Part shown: in pieces, positions 20,760-29,489 of the stretch
Layout of the letters: each line of letters opens with the position of its first letter
Position numbering within the stretch: the stretch's first letter is position 1
Assembly (NCBI GenBank): GCA_025808415.1
Contig: CP075525.1
Coordinates: forward strand, 977,501 to 1,041,500
DNA length: 64,000 bases
DNA from: Cyclobacteriaceae bacterium
GTDB lineage: Bacteria > Bacteroidota > Bacteroidia > Cytophagales > Cyclobacteriaceae
Direction of reading: 5' to 3'
Made by a program: the position numbers and the translations under genes
The notes under the pieces: generated by a model
Seen by the model: only the letters and a program-made list of their open reading frames with translations
Database searches by the model: none
What the model was told of the DNA's origin: nothing

Positions 20760-21910
20760 GAAATCCCAAACCCTGTTTTTACACATTGATTTTTTTTATA
20801 GCTCCTTTATTTGCACTAGGTCAAAGTTTTTATATAAATCCGGGTACAACAGTATTTGTGCAATCAGGCTCTGCGCTTTCGGTTAGAGATAGTTTGGTCA
20901 ACAACGGTACGTTAACAAACAACGGCTCCCTTGTTATGGGCGGTGTATGGCTTAACAATGGTACGTATGTTCCCGGTGAAGGGCGTATAACCTTCAACAG
21001 TACTTCCGGTGAGCAAATCATAAACCATAATGCACAGGCTTTTAGTTGGCTAACGATTGATGGTAGCGGCATAAAGAAATTTCTGGCCGATATTGTTGTG
21101 GAGCGTGAGCTTATCCTTACCAACGGTATTATGGTGGCCGAGAATAACTCGAAAATTATTTTTGATGAATCTGTGGTAATTACCGGTGGCTCGGATCAGT
21201 CGCACGTTCAGGGTGCGGTCCAACATTCCGGTTCAGGTAATAAATTATTCCCGATCGGGAATGGAACCACGTATTTACCTGTACAAATAACTGGAATAAC
21301 ATCAGCGGCTACTCAGGTAAGGGTTTCAAGCACTGAACTTGGCGGATCAGTTCTTCCGAAATCAAGTTCATTAAAAAGCATTTCTGATCAACGCTATTTT
21401 ACGGTTGATGTAGTGACTGGCTCACTCCAAAATGCCACAGTTACATTGCCGGTTCGAAATGAGAATAGCCTGAGCGGTGGACTTCAATCATTGGTTGTCG
21501 CGCAAGCCTCAGCACTTAATGATCCGTTTACGAGCTTGGGTCAGTCTAATTCCACAGGATCGTTGTCCACCGGTACAGTAACCTCTGCTCAAGCACCAAC
21601 GGAAACATTGCTTGCCGTAGCCAGTGCAGATAATTCAGGTATTGAAGTGTTCAACGCTATTGCCCCAAATGGTTTTGAGCTTAACCAATATATGCGCATT
21701 GCTAATTTACCATTCCCGAATAAGGTGCTGATTTTTAATCGTTGGGGTGATAAGGTATACGAAGTGGAGAATTATGATGATACCGTACCCGGTAAACGTT
21801 TTGCCGGATTAGATACAAAAGGCAATGAGTTGCCTTCCGGTAACTATTTCTACAAAATAGAAGTGGATCAAAAAGAAGTGAAAACCGGCTATCTTTCCCT
21901 TAAGCGTTAA
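20756..21910 (+). CDS. Exported protein with T9SS type B (CHU_C) C-terminal sorting domain
   Basis: 384 aa. Signal peptide (ends FALGQ, about residue 22). The middle has beta-rich repeats, with NNGTLTNNGSLVMGG-like asparagine ladders suggesting a beta-helix. Residues about 295-384 are the gliding-motility-associated C-terminal domain: FNAIAPNGFELN, then VLIFNRWGDKVYE and GNYFYKIEVD. Such a tail directs cargo through the type IX secretion system. Translationally coupled to the repeat protein upstream, it may anchor or assemble with it on the surface. The 3' end overlaps the convergent E2 gene by 4 bp. Confidence 0.92.
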   Translation: MRNPKPCFYTLIFFIAPLFALGQSFYINPGTTVFVQSGSALSVRDSLVNNGTLTNNGSLVMGGVWLNNGTYVPGEGRITFNSTSGEQIINHNAQAFSWLTIDGSGIKKFLADIVVERELILTNGIMVAENNSKIIFDESVVITGGSDQSHVQGAVQHSGSGNKLFPIGNGTTYLPVQITGITSAATQVRVSSTELGGSVLPKSSSLKSISDQRYFTVDVVTGSLQNATVTLPVRNENSLSGGLQSLVVAQASALNDPFTSLGQSNSTGSLSTGTVTSAQAPTETLLAVASADNSGIEVFNAIAPNGFELNQYMRIANLPFPNKVLIFNRWGDKVYEVENYDDTVPGKRFAGLDTKGNELPSGNYFYKIEVDQKEVKTGYLSLKR

Positions 21911-23211
21911 AAGGGTCTGCTGGGATCAAACTTCTCCAGGTAATCGGCAACACGTCTAACAAAACTTCCACCCAGTGATCCATCCACTACACGGTGGTCA
22001 TACGAGTGTGATAAAAACATTTTATGGCGAACCACTATCGCATCACCATACGGTGTTTCCACCACCGCTGGTTTTTTAAGAATGGCCCCGGTAGCCATTA
22101 TACCAACTTGTGGCTGAACAATAATGGGTGTGCCCATCACATTTCCAAAGGAGCCAACGTTGGTTAAAGTATAGGTACCTCCGGTTAATTCATCGGGTTT
22201 AAGTTTGTTTTCACGGGCACGAACGGCAAGATCGTTTACCAGTTTAGCTAAGCCACTAATGTTGTATTGATCGGCATTTTTGATAACCGGAACAATCAGG
22301 TTACCCGAAGGAAGGGCTACCGCCATTCCAATATTGATCTCTTTCTTTCGTATTATACGATCACCATCAACTTGTATGTTGATCATCGGGAAATCTTTGA
22401 TCGCCTGCACAAGGGCCTCTACAAAAATTGGTGTGAAGGTTATGGATTCCCCATACCGCTTTTGAAATTCATTCTTCACACTATTTCGCCAGTATACAAT
22501 GTTGGTAACATCAGCTTCTACAAAGGAAGTTACGTGAGGAGAAATCCGTTTTGAATCCACCATGCGCTCGGCAATCATTTTGCGCATGCGGTCCATCTGG
22601 ATGATTTCATCGCCCGCGCTAACTGATACCGGCACACCTTGCGGGGCTTTAAACTGCTGTGTGGCCTGGATGGTTTGCCCTAATTTGCGGTGCTGAACGT
22701 AGGTTAGAATATCTTTTTTGGTTACACGGCCTTCCAACCCGGTACCGGGAATAGTTTCTAATTCCGCAATCGCAATATTTTCTTCTTTGGCGATGTTTTT
22801 AACAAGAGGAGAATAAAATCGCGAAGCGGATTTGTAATCAGCAATATGATGCGAGGCACCGTTGCCATTGGTTGATGTCGCGGCAATTGTTTCTTTCTTA
22901 GAACCTGAAACAGGTGCTGCTACTTGTTTGGGTTCATCCGATTTGGGCTCAGCAGTAACGCCTGCTTCGACATCAGTTGTGATAATAGCAATGGGTTTTC
23001 CAACCTTAACCACCTCGCCTTCTTTAGCCAGTATTTCTTTTAATACACCGGCATGGGTGGAGGGAACTTCGGTATCAACCTTATCGGTGGCCACTTCCAA
23101 TACCGACTCATCTTGCTCAATTTTATCGCCCGGTTTTTTTAACCAGGTTAAAATGGTGGCTTCCATTATACTTTCACCCATTTTGGGCATTATCAGCTCA
23201 ACTAGCGCCAT
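21907..23211 (-). CDS. Dihydrolipoamide acyltransferase (2-oxoacid dehydrogenase E2)
   Basis: 434 aa, standard E2 layout. The lipoyl domain (about 1-76) has the lipoylated lysine in VATDKVDTEVPS (about residue 44). A Pro/Ala/Glu-rich linker follows, then a peripheral-subunit-binding domain at about 132-172 (YSPLVKNIAKEENIA ... GTGLEGRVTKKDIL). The catalytic domain ends with the active-site motif HRVVDG (about 406-411). It carries the acyl group in a pyruvate, branched-chain or 2-oxoglutarate dehydrogenase complex; which one cannot be told from this sequence. No E1 or E3 gene is adjacent. Confidence 0.93.
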   Translation of the reverse strand: MALVELIMPKMGESIMEATILTWLKKPGDKIEQDESVLEVATDKVDTEVPSTHAGVLKEILAKEGEVVKVGKPIAIITTDVEAGVTAEPKSDEPKQVAAPVSGSKKETIAATSTNGNGASHHIADYKSASRFYSPLVKNIAKEENIAIAELETIPGTGLEGRVTKKDILTYVQHRKLGQTIQATQQFKAPQGVPVSVSAGDEIIQMDRMRKMIAERMVDSKRISPHVTSFVEADVTNIVYWRNSVKNEFQKRYGESITFTPIFVEALVQAIKDFPMINIQVDGDRIIRKKEINIGMAVALPSGNLIVPVIKNADQYNISGLAKLVNDLAVRARENKLKPDELTGGTYTLTNVGSFGNVMGTPIIVQPQVGIMATGAILKKPAVVETPYGDAIVVRHKMFLSHSYDHRVVDGSLGGSFVRRVADYLEKFDPSRPF

Positions 23212-23397
23212 AATTCAAACGTTTACGGGGGCAAAGTTAGCATTTTTGATGTGTTATTGAACAGGACAAAAAGCCCCTGAAATCTGTTCACTTATCATTT
23301 TTTAAGCATGATTTCTATCGCGTAACCGAATGACTTATATCATTCTAATTAAGGGGTTAAGCGGGCTACATTCAAGCTCCCTTAAACACATGAAATT

Positions 23398-26235
23398 ATG
23401 AACACCATAGATCTAGAAATGCCAAAGGCCACTACTATGAAAGTCAACAAAGAATCGAAAAAGCATACTAAATACGTTTATTCCTTTCACGAAGGTGATG
23501 GGAAAAACAAGAAGCTATTAGGTGGCAAAGGAGCCAACCTTTGTGAAATGACCCAGATCGGGCTCAATGTTCCTCCCGGGTTTGTTGTTACAACTGAAGC
23601 TTGCCTTACCTACCTGGAAACTTCGGATAAAAAATTACCGGAAGGCCTGATGAACCAGGTTCGGGAGAATATGAATGAACTGGAAAAGGCAACCGGCAAA
23701 AAATTCGGTGACGGAAAAAATCCGCTGCTGGTTTCTGTTCGCTCCGGATCGGCCATGTCGATGCCGGGAATGATGGATACCATTCTTAACCTGGGATTAA
23801 ATTCTGAAACCCTGAAAGGCTTGATTCTTCAAACCGGAAATGAACGGTTCGGATATGATGCTTACCGCAGGTTTATTCAACTCTTTGGAAAAGTAGCCCT
23901 CGGAGTTCCTGACGAAAAATTTGATCATCATTTTGAAGAAATAAAGAAACGCGCGGGGGTGAAGGTTGATGTAGGATTGAGCACGGAAGACCTGAAAGAA
24001 ATTTCTGCACGATTCCTGGCTGTGGTAAAAGAATTTACAGGTAAACCATTCCCGGAAGATGTATATGAACAATTGGAAATTGCTGTGAAGGCGGTATTCA
24101 ATTCCTGGATGGGTAAGCGTGCCATCGATTACAGAAGAGAATTTAAGATTACCCCTGAGATGGCTAATGGCACTGCGGTAAATGTGGTAACTATGGTGTT
24201 CGGCAATATGGGTAACGACTGTGCCACCGGTGTTGGCTTTACCCGCGACCCTGGCACAGGTGAAAATATTATGTATGGTGAATACCTGACCAATGCGCAA
24301 GGCGAAGATGTAGTGGCGGGTATACGCACGCCCAAACCTGTTGTACAGCTGGCTACTGAAATGCCTGAACTGTATCGTCAGTTGGAGGAATTGCGCAGAA
24401 AGCTGGAATCACATTACAGAGAAGTTCAGGATTTTGAGTACACTATTGAAAAGGGAATTTTATACTGCCTGCAAACCCGCAACGGTAAAATGAATACTGT
24501 TGCCCTGGTGCGTACCTCTGTAGAAATGGAAGAGGAAGGATTGATTTCAAAAGAACAAGCCCTGCTCAGAATTAAACCTGATATGCTGGAGCAACTTCTC
24601 CATCCAAGGCTGGATGCTACCTATAAAGTTGAACCACTGGCCATTGGTTTACCAGCATCACCGGGTGCTGCTTCCGGTCATGTTGTGTTTGATGCCGATC
24701 GTGCTGAATTACTGGGTCGTTCTGGTGAAAAAGTTATTCTTGTTCGGGAAGAAACCAAACCCGAAGATATACATGGCTTCTTTGCTTCACAGGGAATCCT
24801 GACCAGCCGTGGCGGTAAAACTTCGCATGCCGCTGTGGTTGCCCGTGGTATGGGCAAACCCTGTGTTGCCGGTGCGGAAGGTATTAAAGTAGATGTAAAA
24901 CTTCGTCAGGCAATTATAGGTGAAAAGATTTTGCATGAAGGTGATTACATTACCATTGATGGTGGTACAGGACATGTTTACCAGGGTGTTATCCCAACGG
25001 TTGATCCAGTGTTCTCTAATGAATTGAAAATGTTACTAGGTTGGGCCGATGAAGTAGCTCAACTGAAAGTATTTGCCAATGCAGATACCCCAGCTACTGC
25101 AAAGAAAGCGGTTGAATTTGGCGCCATGGGTATTGGACTTTGCCGCACCGAGCGCATGTTTAACGATGTTGACAGGCTGCCGATTGTGGTTGAAATGATT
25201 CTGGCGACTACACCAAAAGAACGTGAAGCCGCATTAAACCGTCTCAAAGACATGCAGCGTGCCGACTTTAAAGAAATCTTTACCGTGATGGCCCCACGCC
25301 CGGTAACGGTTCGGTTGCTTGATCCTCCTATCCATGAGTTTCTGCCAACAGAAGATGTATTGCGTGATGAACTGACTAACCTTCGCCATTTAAAAGAAAC
25401 CGTAAGTGGCGTTACCAATCTGTTCAGCAGTTTACGGTTGTTAAATGCCGATCTGAACATTCCTGAAAAATCACCGGCTCCATTTACCTTAAGCGGAGCT
25501 GAGTTGGTTGAGTCAGCCATTTTGAAGAAAGAACAAATGCTGAAGAAAGTGAAGGAATTACATGAAGTAAATCCTATGCTCGGCCACCGTGGTGTGCGCC
25601 TGGGCATCACCTTCCCTGAAATTTATCGCATGCAGATTCAGGCCATATTGGAGGCCACGGCAGATTGCCAGGTGGCCGGCACGGATGTTCATTCCGAAAT
25701 TATGGTGCCACAGGTTATTGCTGCTGAAGAACTTATTCAGGTGAAAGTATTTGTAGATGAGCTTAAGGCAAAACTGGAAGCCGAGCGGAAGATTAAACTG
25801 AATGTTAAGTACGGTACTATGGTGGAGGCAGTTCGTGCATGTCTTCAAGCTGAAGAGCTGGCTACTGTAGCTGAGTTTTTCTCCTTTGGAACGAATGACT
25901 TAACCCAGGCTACATTCTCCTTCTCACGCGAGGATGCTGAAAACAAATTCCTGCCTTTCTACATTACCAACCGGATATTAAAGGACAATCCGTTTGAAGT
26001 GTTAGACAAAAAGGGCATGGGTAAATTGATGAAGATGGCGGTTGAAAATGGTCGTGCTGCAAATCCTTCTTTGAAAGTCGGTATTTGTGGAGAACATGGC
26101 GGCCATCCTGAGTCCATTCAGTTCTGTCACGAAATCGGACTGAATTATGTTTCCTGCTCCGGTCCACGCGTGCCTGTAGCACGAATGGCGGTAGCGCATG
26201 CGAAGCTGGGTGAATCCAGGTATTCAAATAATTAA
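23398..26235 (+). CDS. ppdK: Pyruvate, phosphate dikinase
   Basis: 945 aa, slightly longer than the usual 875-910 because of an N-terminal extension; translation may instead start at an internal Met at residue 13. Order: ATP-grasp nucleotide domain (GGKGANLCEMTQIGLNVPPG near 42, SVRSGSAMSMPGMMDT near 112), the swivelling phosphohistidine domain with SRGGKTSHAAVVARG (catalytic His about 477), and the PEP/pyruvate barrel with GLCRTERMF and CGEHGGHPES (Cys about 897). It interconverts ATP, phosphate and pyruvate with AMP, pyrophosphate and PEP. A strong terminator follows. Confidence 0.97.
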   Translation: MNTIDLEMPKATTMKVNKESKKHTKYVYSFHEGDGKNKKLLGGKGANLCEMTQIGLNVPPGFVVTTEACLTYLETSDKKLPEGLMNQVRENMNELEKATGKKFGDGKNPLLVSVRSGSAMSMPGMMDTILNLGLNSETLKGLILQTGNERFGYDAYRRFIQLFGKVALGVPDEKFDHHFEEIKKRAGVKVDVGLSTEDLKEISARFLAVVKEFTGKPFPEDVYEQLEIAVKAVFNSWMGKRAIDYRREFKITPEMANGTAVNVVTMVFGNMGNDCATGVGFTRDPGTGENIMYGEYLTNAQGEDVVAGIRTPKPVVQLATEMPELYRQLEELRRKLESHYREVQDFEYTIEKGILYCLQTRNGKMNTVALVRTSVEMEEEGLISKEQALLRIKPDMLEQLLHPRLDATYKVEPLAIGLPASPGAASGHVVFDADRAELLGRSGEKVILVREETKPEDIHGFFASQGILTSRGGKTSHAAVVARGMGKPCVAGAEGIKVDVKLRQAIIGEKILHEGDYITIDGGTGHVYQGVIPTVDPVFSNELKMLLGWADEVAQLKVFANADTPATAKKAVEFGAMGIGLCRTERMFNDVDRLPIVVEMILATTPKEREAALNRLKDMQRADFKEIFTVMAPRPVTVRLLDPPIHEFLPTEDVLRDELTNLRHLKETVSGVTNLFSSLRLLNADLNIPEKSPAPFTLSGAELVESAILKKEQMLKKVKELHEVNPMLGHRGVRLGITFPEIYRMQIQAILEATADCQVAGTDVHSEIMVPQVIAAEELIQVKVFVDELKAKLEAERKIKLNVKYGTMVEAVRACLQAEELATVAEFFSFGTNDLTQATFSFSREDAENKFLPFYITNRILKDNPFEVLDKKGMGKLMKMAVENGRAANPSLKVGICGEHGGHPESIQFCHEIGLNYVSCSGPRVPVARMAVAHAKLGESRYSNN

Positions 26236-26257
26236 AAGAAGTTAACGTAAGAGTAAG

Positions 26258-26284
26258 AAAAGCCGGGCAATGCCCGGCTTTTCC
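26258..26284. terminator. Intrinsic terminator after ppdK
   Basis: AAAAGCCGGGC and GCCCGGCTTTT form an 11-bp stem with a 3-nt loop, flanked by A and T tracts on the two sides. It serves ppdK and, in the other direction, can end the convergent hydrogenase operon. Confidence 0.9.
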
Positions 26285-26312
26285 TTTTAAGGAAGAAGAA
26301 TTGCCAAAGAAT

Positions 26313-26783
26313 TTATGAAACGGGCACGTGCTCAAGTTTATTGATATATGCAATAAAATAGGTTACTGCCTTATTGAAATTTTCCTGTGCTTTTCTGCTT
26401 AAGCCATGCTGTAACTTCCACTGCTTTCCGCTAATGGCCATGGTGTGTGCTTTCGGTTTTTTTCCAAACAAGTCCCAGGTTAGCCACAACACCATTTCTG
26501 GTTTCAGTTCATGGGTGGTGAAGGAGGAGGAGGGAGACGGCTCACAAACATGAAAAGAAAATCCATTGCGATATTGTTCACGCGAAGCGTCTACGAAAAT
26601 TACATGATCATATTGGCTTATCAGATCAGCATCTTCAATTTGGAGCTGGTAACGATATTCGAAATCAAATAAATCATCGTGTGATACAAAAGTGTCAATG
26701 AATTTCCACCCGAGTGCATCATCGGAACGGCCATAATTTCCTATGCCGATCATTAGCGTCTTGTTAGTTTTTAATGTGTTCAT
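26313..26783 (-). CDS. hoxW: Hydrogenase maturation endopeptidase (HoxW/M52-like)
   Basis: 156 aa. The start MIGIGNYGRSDDALGW fits the peptidase M52 motif in which a Glu or Asp in this loop binds nickel of the immature large subunit; a second acidic residue lies in VIFVDASRE (about 86-91). M52 enzymes clip the C-terminal extension of the [NiFe] large subunit after metal insertion. Its start overlaps the 3' end of hoxH by 20 bp, so the two are probably coupled. The first residues are more divergent than in well-studied M52 enzymes, so the assignment depends partly on context. Confidence 0.88.
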   Translation of the reverse strand: MNTLKTNKTLMIGIGNYGRSDDALGWKFIDTFVSHDDLFDFEYRYQLQIEDADLISQYDHVIFVDASREQYRNGFSFHVCEPSPSSSFTTHELKPEMVLWLTWDLFGKKPKAHTMAISGKQWKLQHGLSRKAQENFNKAVTYFIAYINKLEHVPVS

Positions 26784-28215
26784 TGATCAGTTCTCCTTTC
26801 TTATTATACACTTGTACTTGTAATGACATTTGTCCAAGTGCCTGTGTGGCACAACTCAGGCAAGGGTCGTAAGCACGTATGGCTACTTCAACCTGGTTAA
26901 GCATGCTATCCGTAATAGTTCCTTTCTGACTGATTACATTGTTGGCCACCCAGCGAACAGCTTTGTTCATGGCTTCGTTGTTATGGGTGGTTGATACAAT
27001 TAGGTTACACCGGGTAATCATGCCTTTATCATCTACCTGGTAGTGGTGGGTAAGTGTGCCACGGGGTGCTTCAATAATGCCAATGCCCTCCATTCGTTTG
27101 GTGCCTTCACGCACCAGGTCATCACTTAGTATTTCATCATCATGGAGCAGTTCATCCATTATCTCAGCACAGTGTAAAAGTTCAATTAACCTTGCCCAGT
27201 GTGAGTACAGCGTGCTGTTGTTTACTTTGTTTCCTGTAAAGGCAACAAAAGCCTGCCGCTCTTTTTCGGCCAATGGTGTAGGAATAGCATTGCATATATT
27301 TATTCGCGCCAGCGGCCCAACTCTGTTCCAGCCTTTTTCCCGACCAATTTCTTTCAGATAAGGAAATTTCATGTACGACCAGCGTTCCACACCTTCCAGA
27401 AAATATTTTTGGTAGTCATTGGTAGAAACATCGGGCAACGTAATATTACCCATACTGTCAATGGCTCTTAACTTACCGTGGTAGAGCTCCATGTTTCCCA
27501 ACTCATCCACCATGCCCATGTGTCCGGAAGGAAAAGTGGCAAATGTGTCGAGCATGGATCTGTTTTTTTCGAAGTAAGCCTTGATGAATTGAATCGTTTC
27601 AAGTGACCATTCCAGCATCGTTTTGATATTAGGAATATCTTTTCCGTTCAGGAAATAATCACGTTCCTCAGGATCAAAAACTTTATACATGCCCCCGGGA
27701 ACGGCAGCCACCCCGTGTATTTTTTTGCCGGCAATTGCCCGGATAATCTCCTGACCAAATTTTCGCATGAGTATACCCTTGCGAGCCAGTTCTTTGTTCT
27801 CTATTGCTACGGCAAATACATTTCGTTTTTCTACCGGGGCATCAGTGCCAAACAAAAGATCAGGAGATGCGAGATAGAAAAAGTGCAGCGCGTGTGATTG
27901 GAATATTTGTCCGTAATGCAAAAGCTTTCTTAGTTTATAGGCTGCAGGACTAAGATATTCAGGCTCAACACCAACCAGCTGATCGATGGCTTTTGCCGCT
28001 GCCAGGTGGTGGCTTACCGGGCAAATACCACACAAGCGTTGAACCAATACGGGTGCTTCCCAATACGGCCGGCCCTGGATGAAGCGTTCAAACCCCCTGA
28101 ACTCAACGATGTGAAAGAATGAATCCTCTACTTTTCCGTACTCATCCAGGTGTATGGTTACGCGGCCGTGGCCTTCCACACGCGTAACCGGATCTATAAT
28201 TACTTTTTTCTTCAT
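26764..28215 (-). CDS. hoxH: [NiFe]-hydrogenase large subunit, NAD-linked type
   Basis: 483 aa from the ATG at 28215 (MKKKVIIDPVTRVEGHGR); a further upstream ATG would run back into the preceding gene. The L1 nickel-ligand motif RLCGICPVSH lies near residue 60 and the L2 motif DPCLSCATQ near 452, giving the four cysteines that hold the Ni-Fe(CN)2CO centre. Residues after L2 form a 22-residue extension, as expected for a precursor cleaved by HoxW. Unusually, the residue after the last Cys-x-x is Gln rather than the normal His. It is the third gene of hoxF-hoxUY-hoxH-hoxW, a cytosolic bidirectional hydrogenase (group 3d) coupling H2 and NAD(H). Confidence 0.95.
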   Translation of the reverse strand: MKKKVIIDPVTRVEGHGRVTIHLDEYGKVEDSFFHIVEFRGFERFIQGRPYWEAPVLVQRLCGICPVSHHLAAAKAIDQLVGVEPEYLSPAAYKLRKLLHYGQIFQSHALHFFYLASPDLLFGTDAPVEKRNVFAVAIENKELARKGILMRKFGQEIIRAIAGKKIHGVAAVPGGMYKVFDPEERDYFLNGKDIPNIKTMLEWSLETIQFIKAYFEKNRSMLDTFATFPSGHMGMVDELGNMELYHGKLRAIDSMGNITLPDVSTNDYQKYFLEGVERWSYMKFPYLKEIGREKGWNRVGPLARINICNAIPTPLAEKERQAFVAFTGNKVNNSTLYSHWARLIELLHCAEIMDELLHDDEILSDDLVREGTKRMEGIGIIEAPRGTLTHHYQVDDKGMITRCNLIVSTTHNNEAMNKAVRWVANNVISQKGTITDSMLNQVEVAIRAYDPCLSCATQALGQMSLQVQVYNKKGELINEHIKN

Positions 28216-28216
28216 G

Positions 28217-29485
28217 TTAGTCGTACTTAAATTCAGAATACAGCAGGGAATAATCCTCACCCCACAACAAACTCTTCACTACTTTCCAGATGTGTGTAGC
28301 CGTTGGTGGGCATCCCGGTATCATATAATCTACTTTTACAATTTCGTTGCAGGAATAAATGCGATCCAGAATTTTAGGAAGGTCTTCGTGATAGGGAACC
28401 GTATTCTCGCCTTGTTCGCTGGTAACACAATTCAGATAGGCTTCTTCCAGGCATTCACCCAATGGAATGGTATTTCTCATGGCAGGTAATCCGCCCCACA
28501 CGGCACACTCACCCATCACCACAAGTATATCGCACATCTCCCTGAATTTTTTTAGTGTTTCAATATTCTCGGTGTTGCAACAACCGCCTTCTACTATTCC
28601 CAGGTGACAACGCTGTGTAAAATTTTTAATGTCGGTTAGCGGTGATTTATTAAACGAAACCAGCTCTGCGATATCCATGATTTCTTCGTCAATATCCAGC
28701 ATAGACATATGGCAGCCAAAGCAACCGGCCAGCGAAACGGTGGCAATGGTTTTCTTTTCGAAGTTTCCTTTGTTTGGTTTTTCCAGAATGTTGTGCTTGA
28801 ATTGCTTTTGTGCTGACACCATGTCGAATGCCCGCTCGCCAAAAGGTTTAGCCATGCTTTTACCGCGAACGATTATAGCTCCGGTAGGGCAGATGTTCAT
28901 GGCATTAATGGCTTGCTCATCGGTAAGCCTGGCTTCCTGTTCGTAGTCAATGCCTATCATGGTTTCATTACCTCTGTTAAGCGACATAAATACCCGCTTT
29001 TCATCTTTAGTTAGTACCTCTTCAATACAGCGCTTGCATTTAATGCACCGGTTGTGTTCCATGATCATGCGCTTGGGTTGGTAATCAATCAAATGATCTT
29101 TAAACAGGTGCGGGAAGCGCGTTACGGAAATACCCAGTTCATACCCCATGTGTTGCAAATTGCAGTTACCACTTTTTTCGCAAGCGGGGCAAAAGTGATT
29201 GCCTTCCGAAAACATCATTTCAACCAATGCTTTTCGCATGTCTACCAATTCTGGAGTATTTACTTCCACCTGCAACCCTTCATGTATGTAGGCAGTACAA
29301 GCCGGGTCATTCCGTCCGTTAATTTTACATGTACACGTGCGACAGGTACCCAGTGGAGGGTCAATGTGCTGGAAGTAACAGAGTGATGGAATAAACACAC
29401 CGTTTTCTTTCGCTGCGTCAATCAGGTTAGTACCTTCTTCAGCTTCATATTTTTTTCCGTCAATCCAAAATGAACAAGTTGCCAT
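28217..29485 (-). CDS. Fused HoxU-HoxY: diaphorase Fe-S subunit plus hydrogenase small subunit
   Basis: 422 aa from ATG at 29485, 4 bp after the stop of hoxF. Residues about 1-80 are a [2Fe-2S] ferredoxin domain (CYF ... GTCRTCTC ... PACTAY). Residues 90-130 hold the His-Cys3 cluster motif HFCPACEKSGNC, and 150-215 a [4Fe-4S] set (CIKCKRC, NICPTGAI): this is HoxU. After a linker, residues about 262-422 are HoxY, with AGCFGCHMSMLDIDE, EGGCCNTEN, MGECAVWGGLPAMRN and PGCPPT providing the proximal cluster. The reading frame is continuous. Normally these are two proteins; here one chain would pass electrons between the NAD module and the Ni-Fe subunit. Confidence 0.94.
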   Translation of the reverse strand: MATCSFWIDGKKYEAEEGTNLIDAAKENGVFIPSLCYFQHIDPPLGTCRTCTCKINGRNDPACTAYIHEGLQVEVNTPELVDMRKALVEMMFSEGNHFCPACEKSGNCNLQHMGYELGISVTRFPHLFKDHLIDYQPKRMIMEHNRCIKCKRCIEEVLTKDEKRVFMSLNRGNETMIGIDYEQEARLTDEQAINAMNICPTGAIIVRGKSMAKPFGERAFDMVSAQKQFKHNILEKPNKGNFEKKTIATVSLAGCFGCHMSMLDIDEEIMDIAELVSFNKSPLTDIKNFTQRCHLGIVEGGCCNTENIETLKKFREMCDILVVMGECAVWGGLPAMRNTIPLGECLEEAYLNCVTSEQGENTVPYHEDLPKILDRIYSCNEIVKVDYMIPGCPPTATHIWKVVKSLLWGEDYSLLYSEFKYD

Positions 29486-29489
29486 GGGA

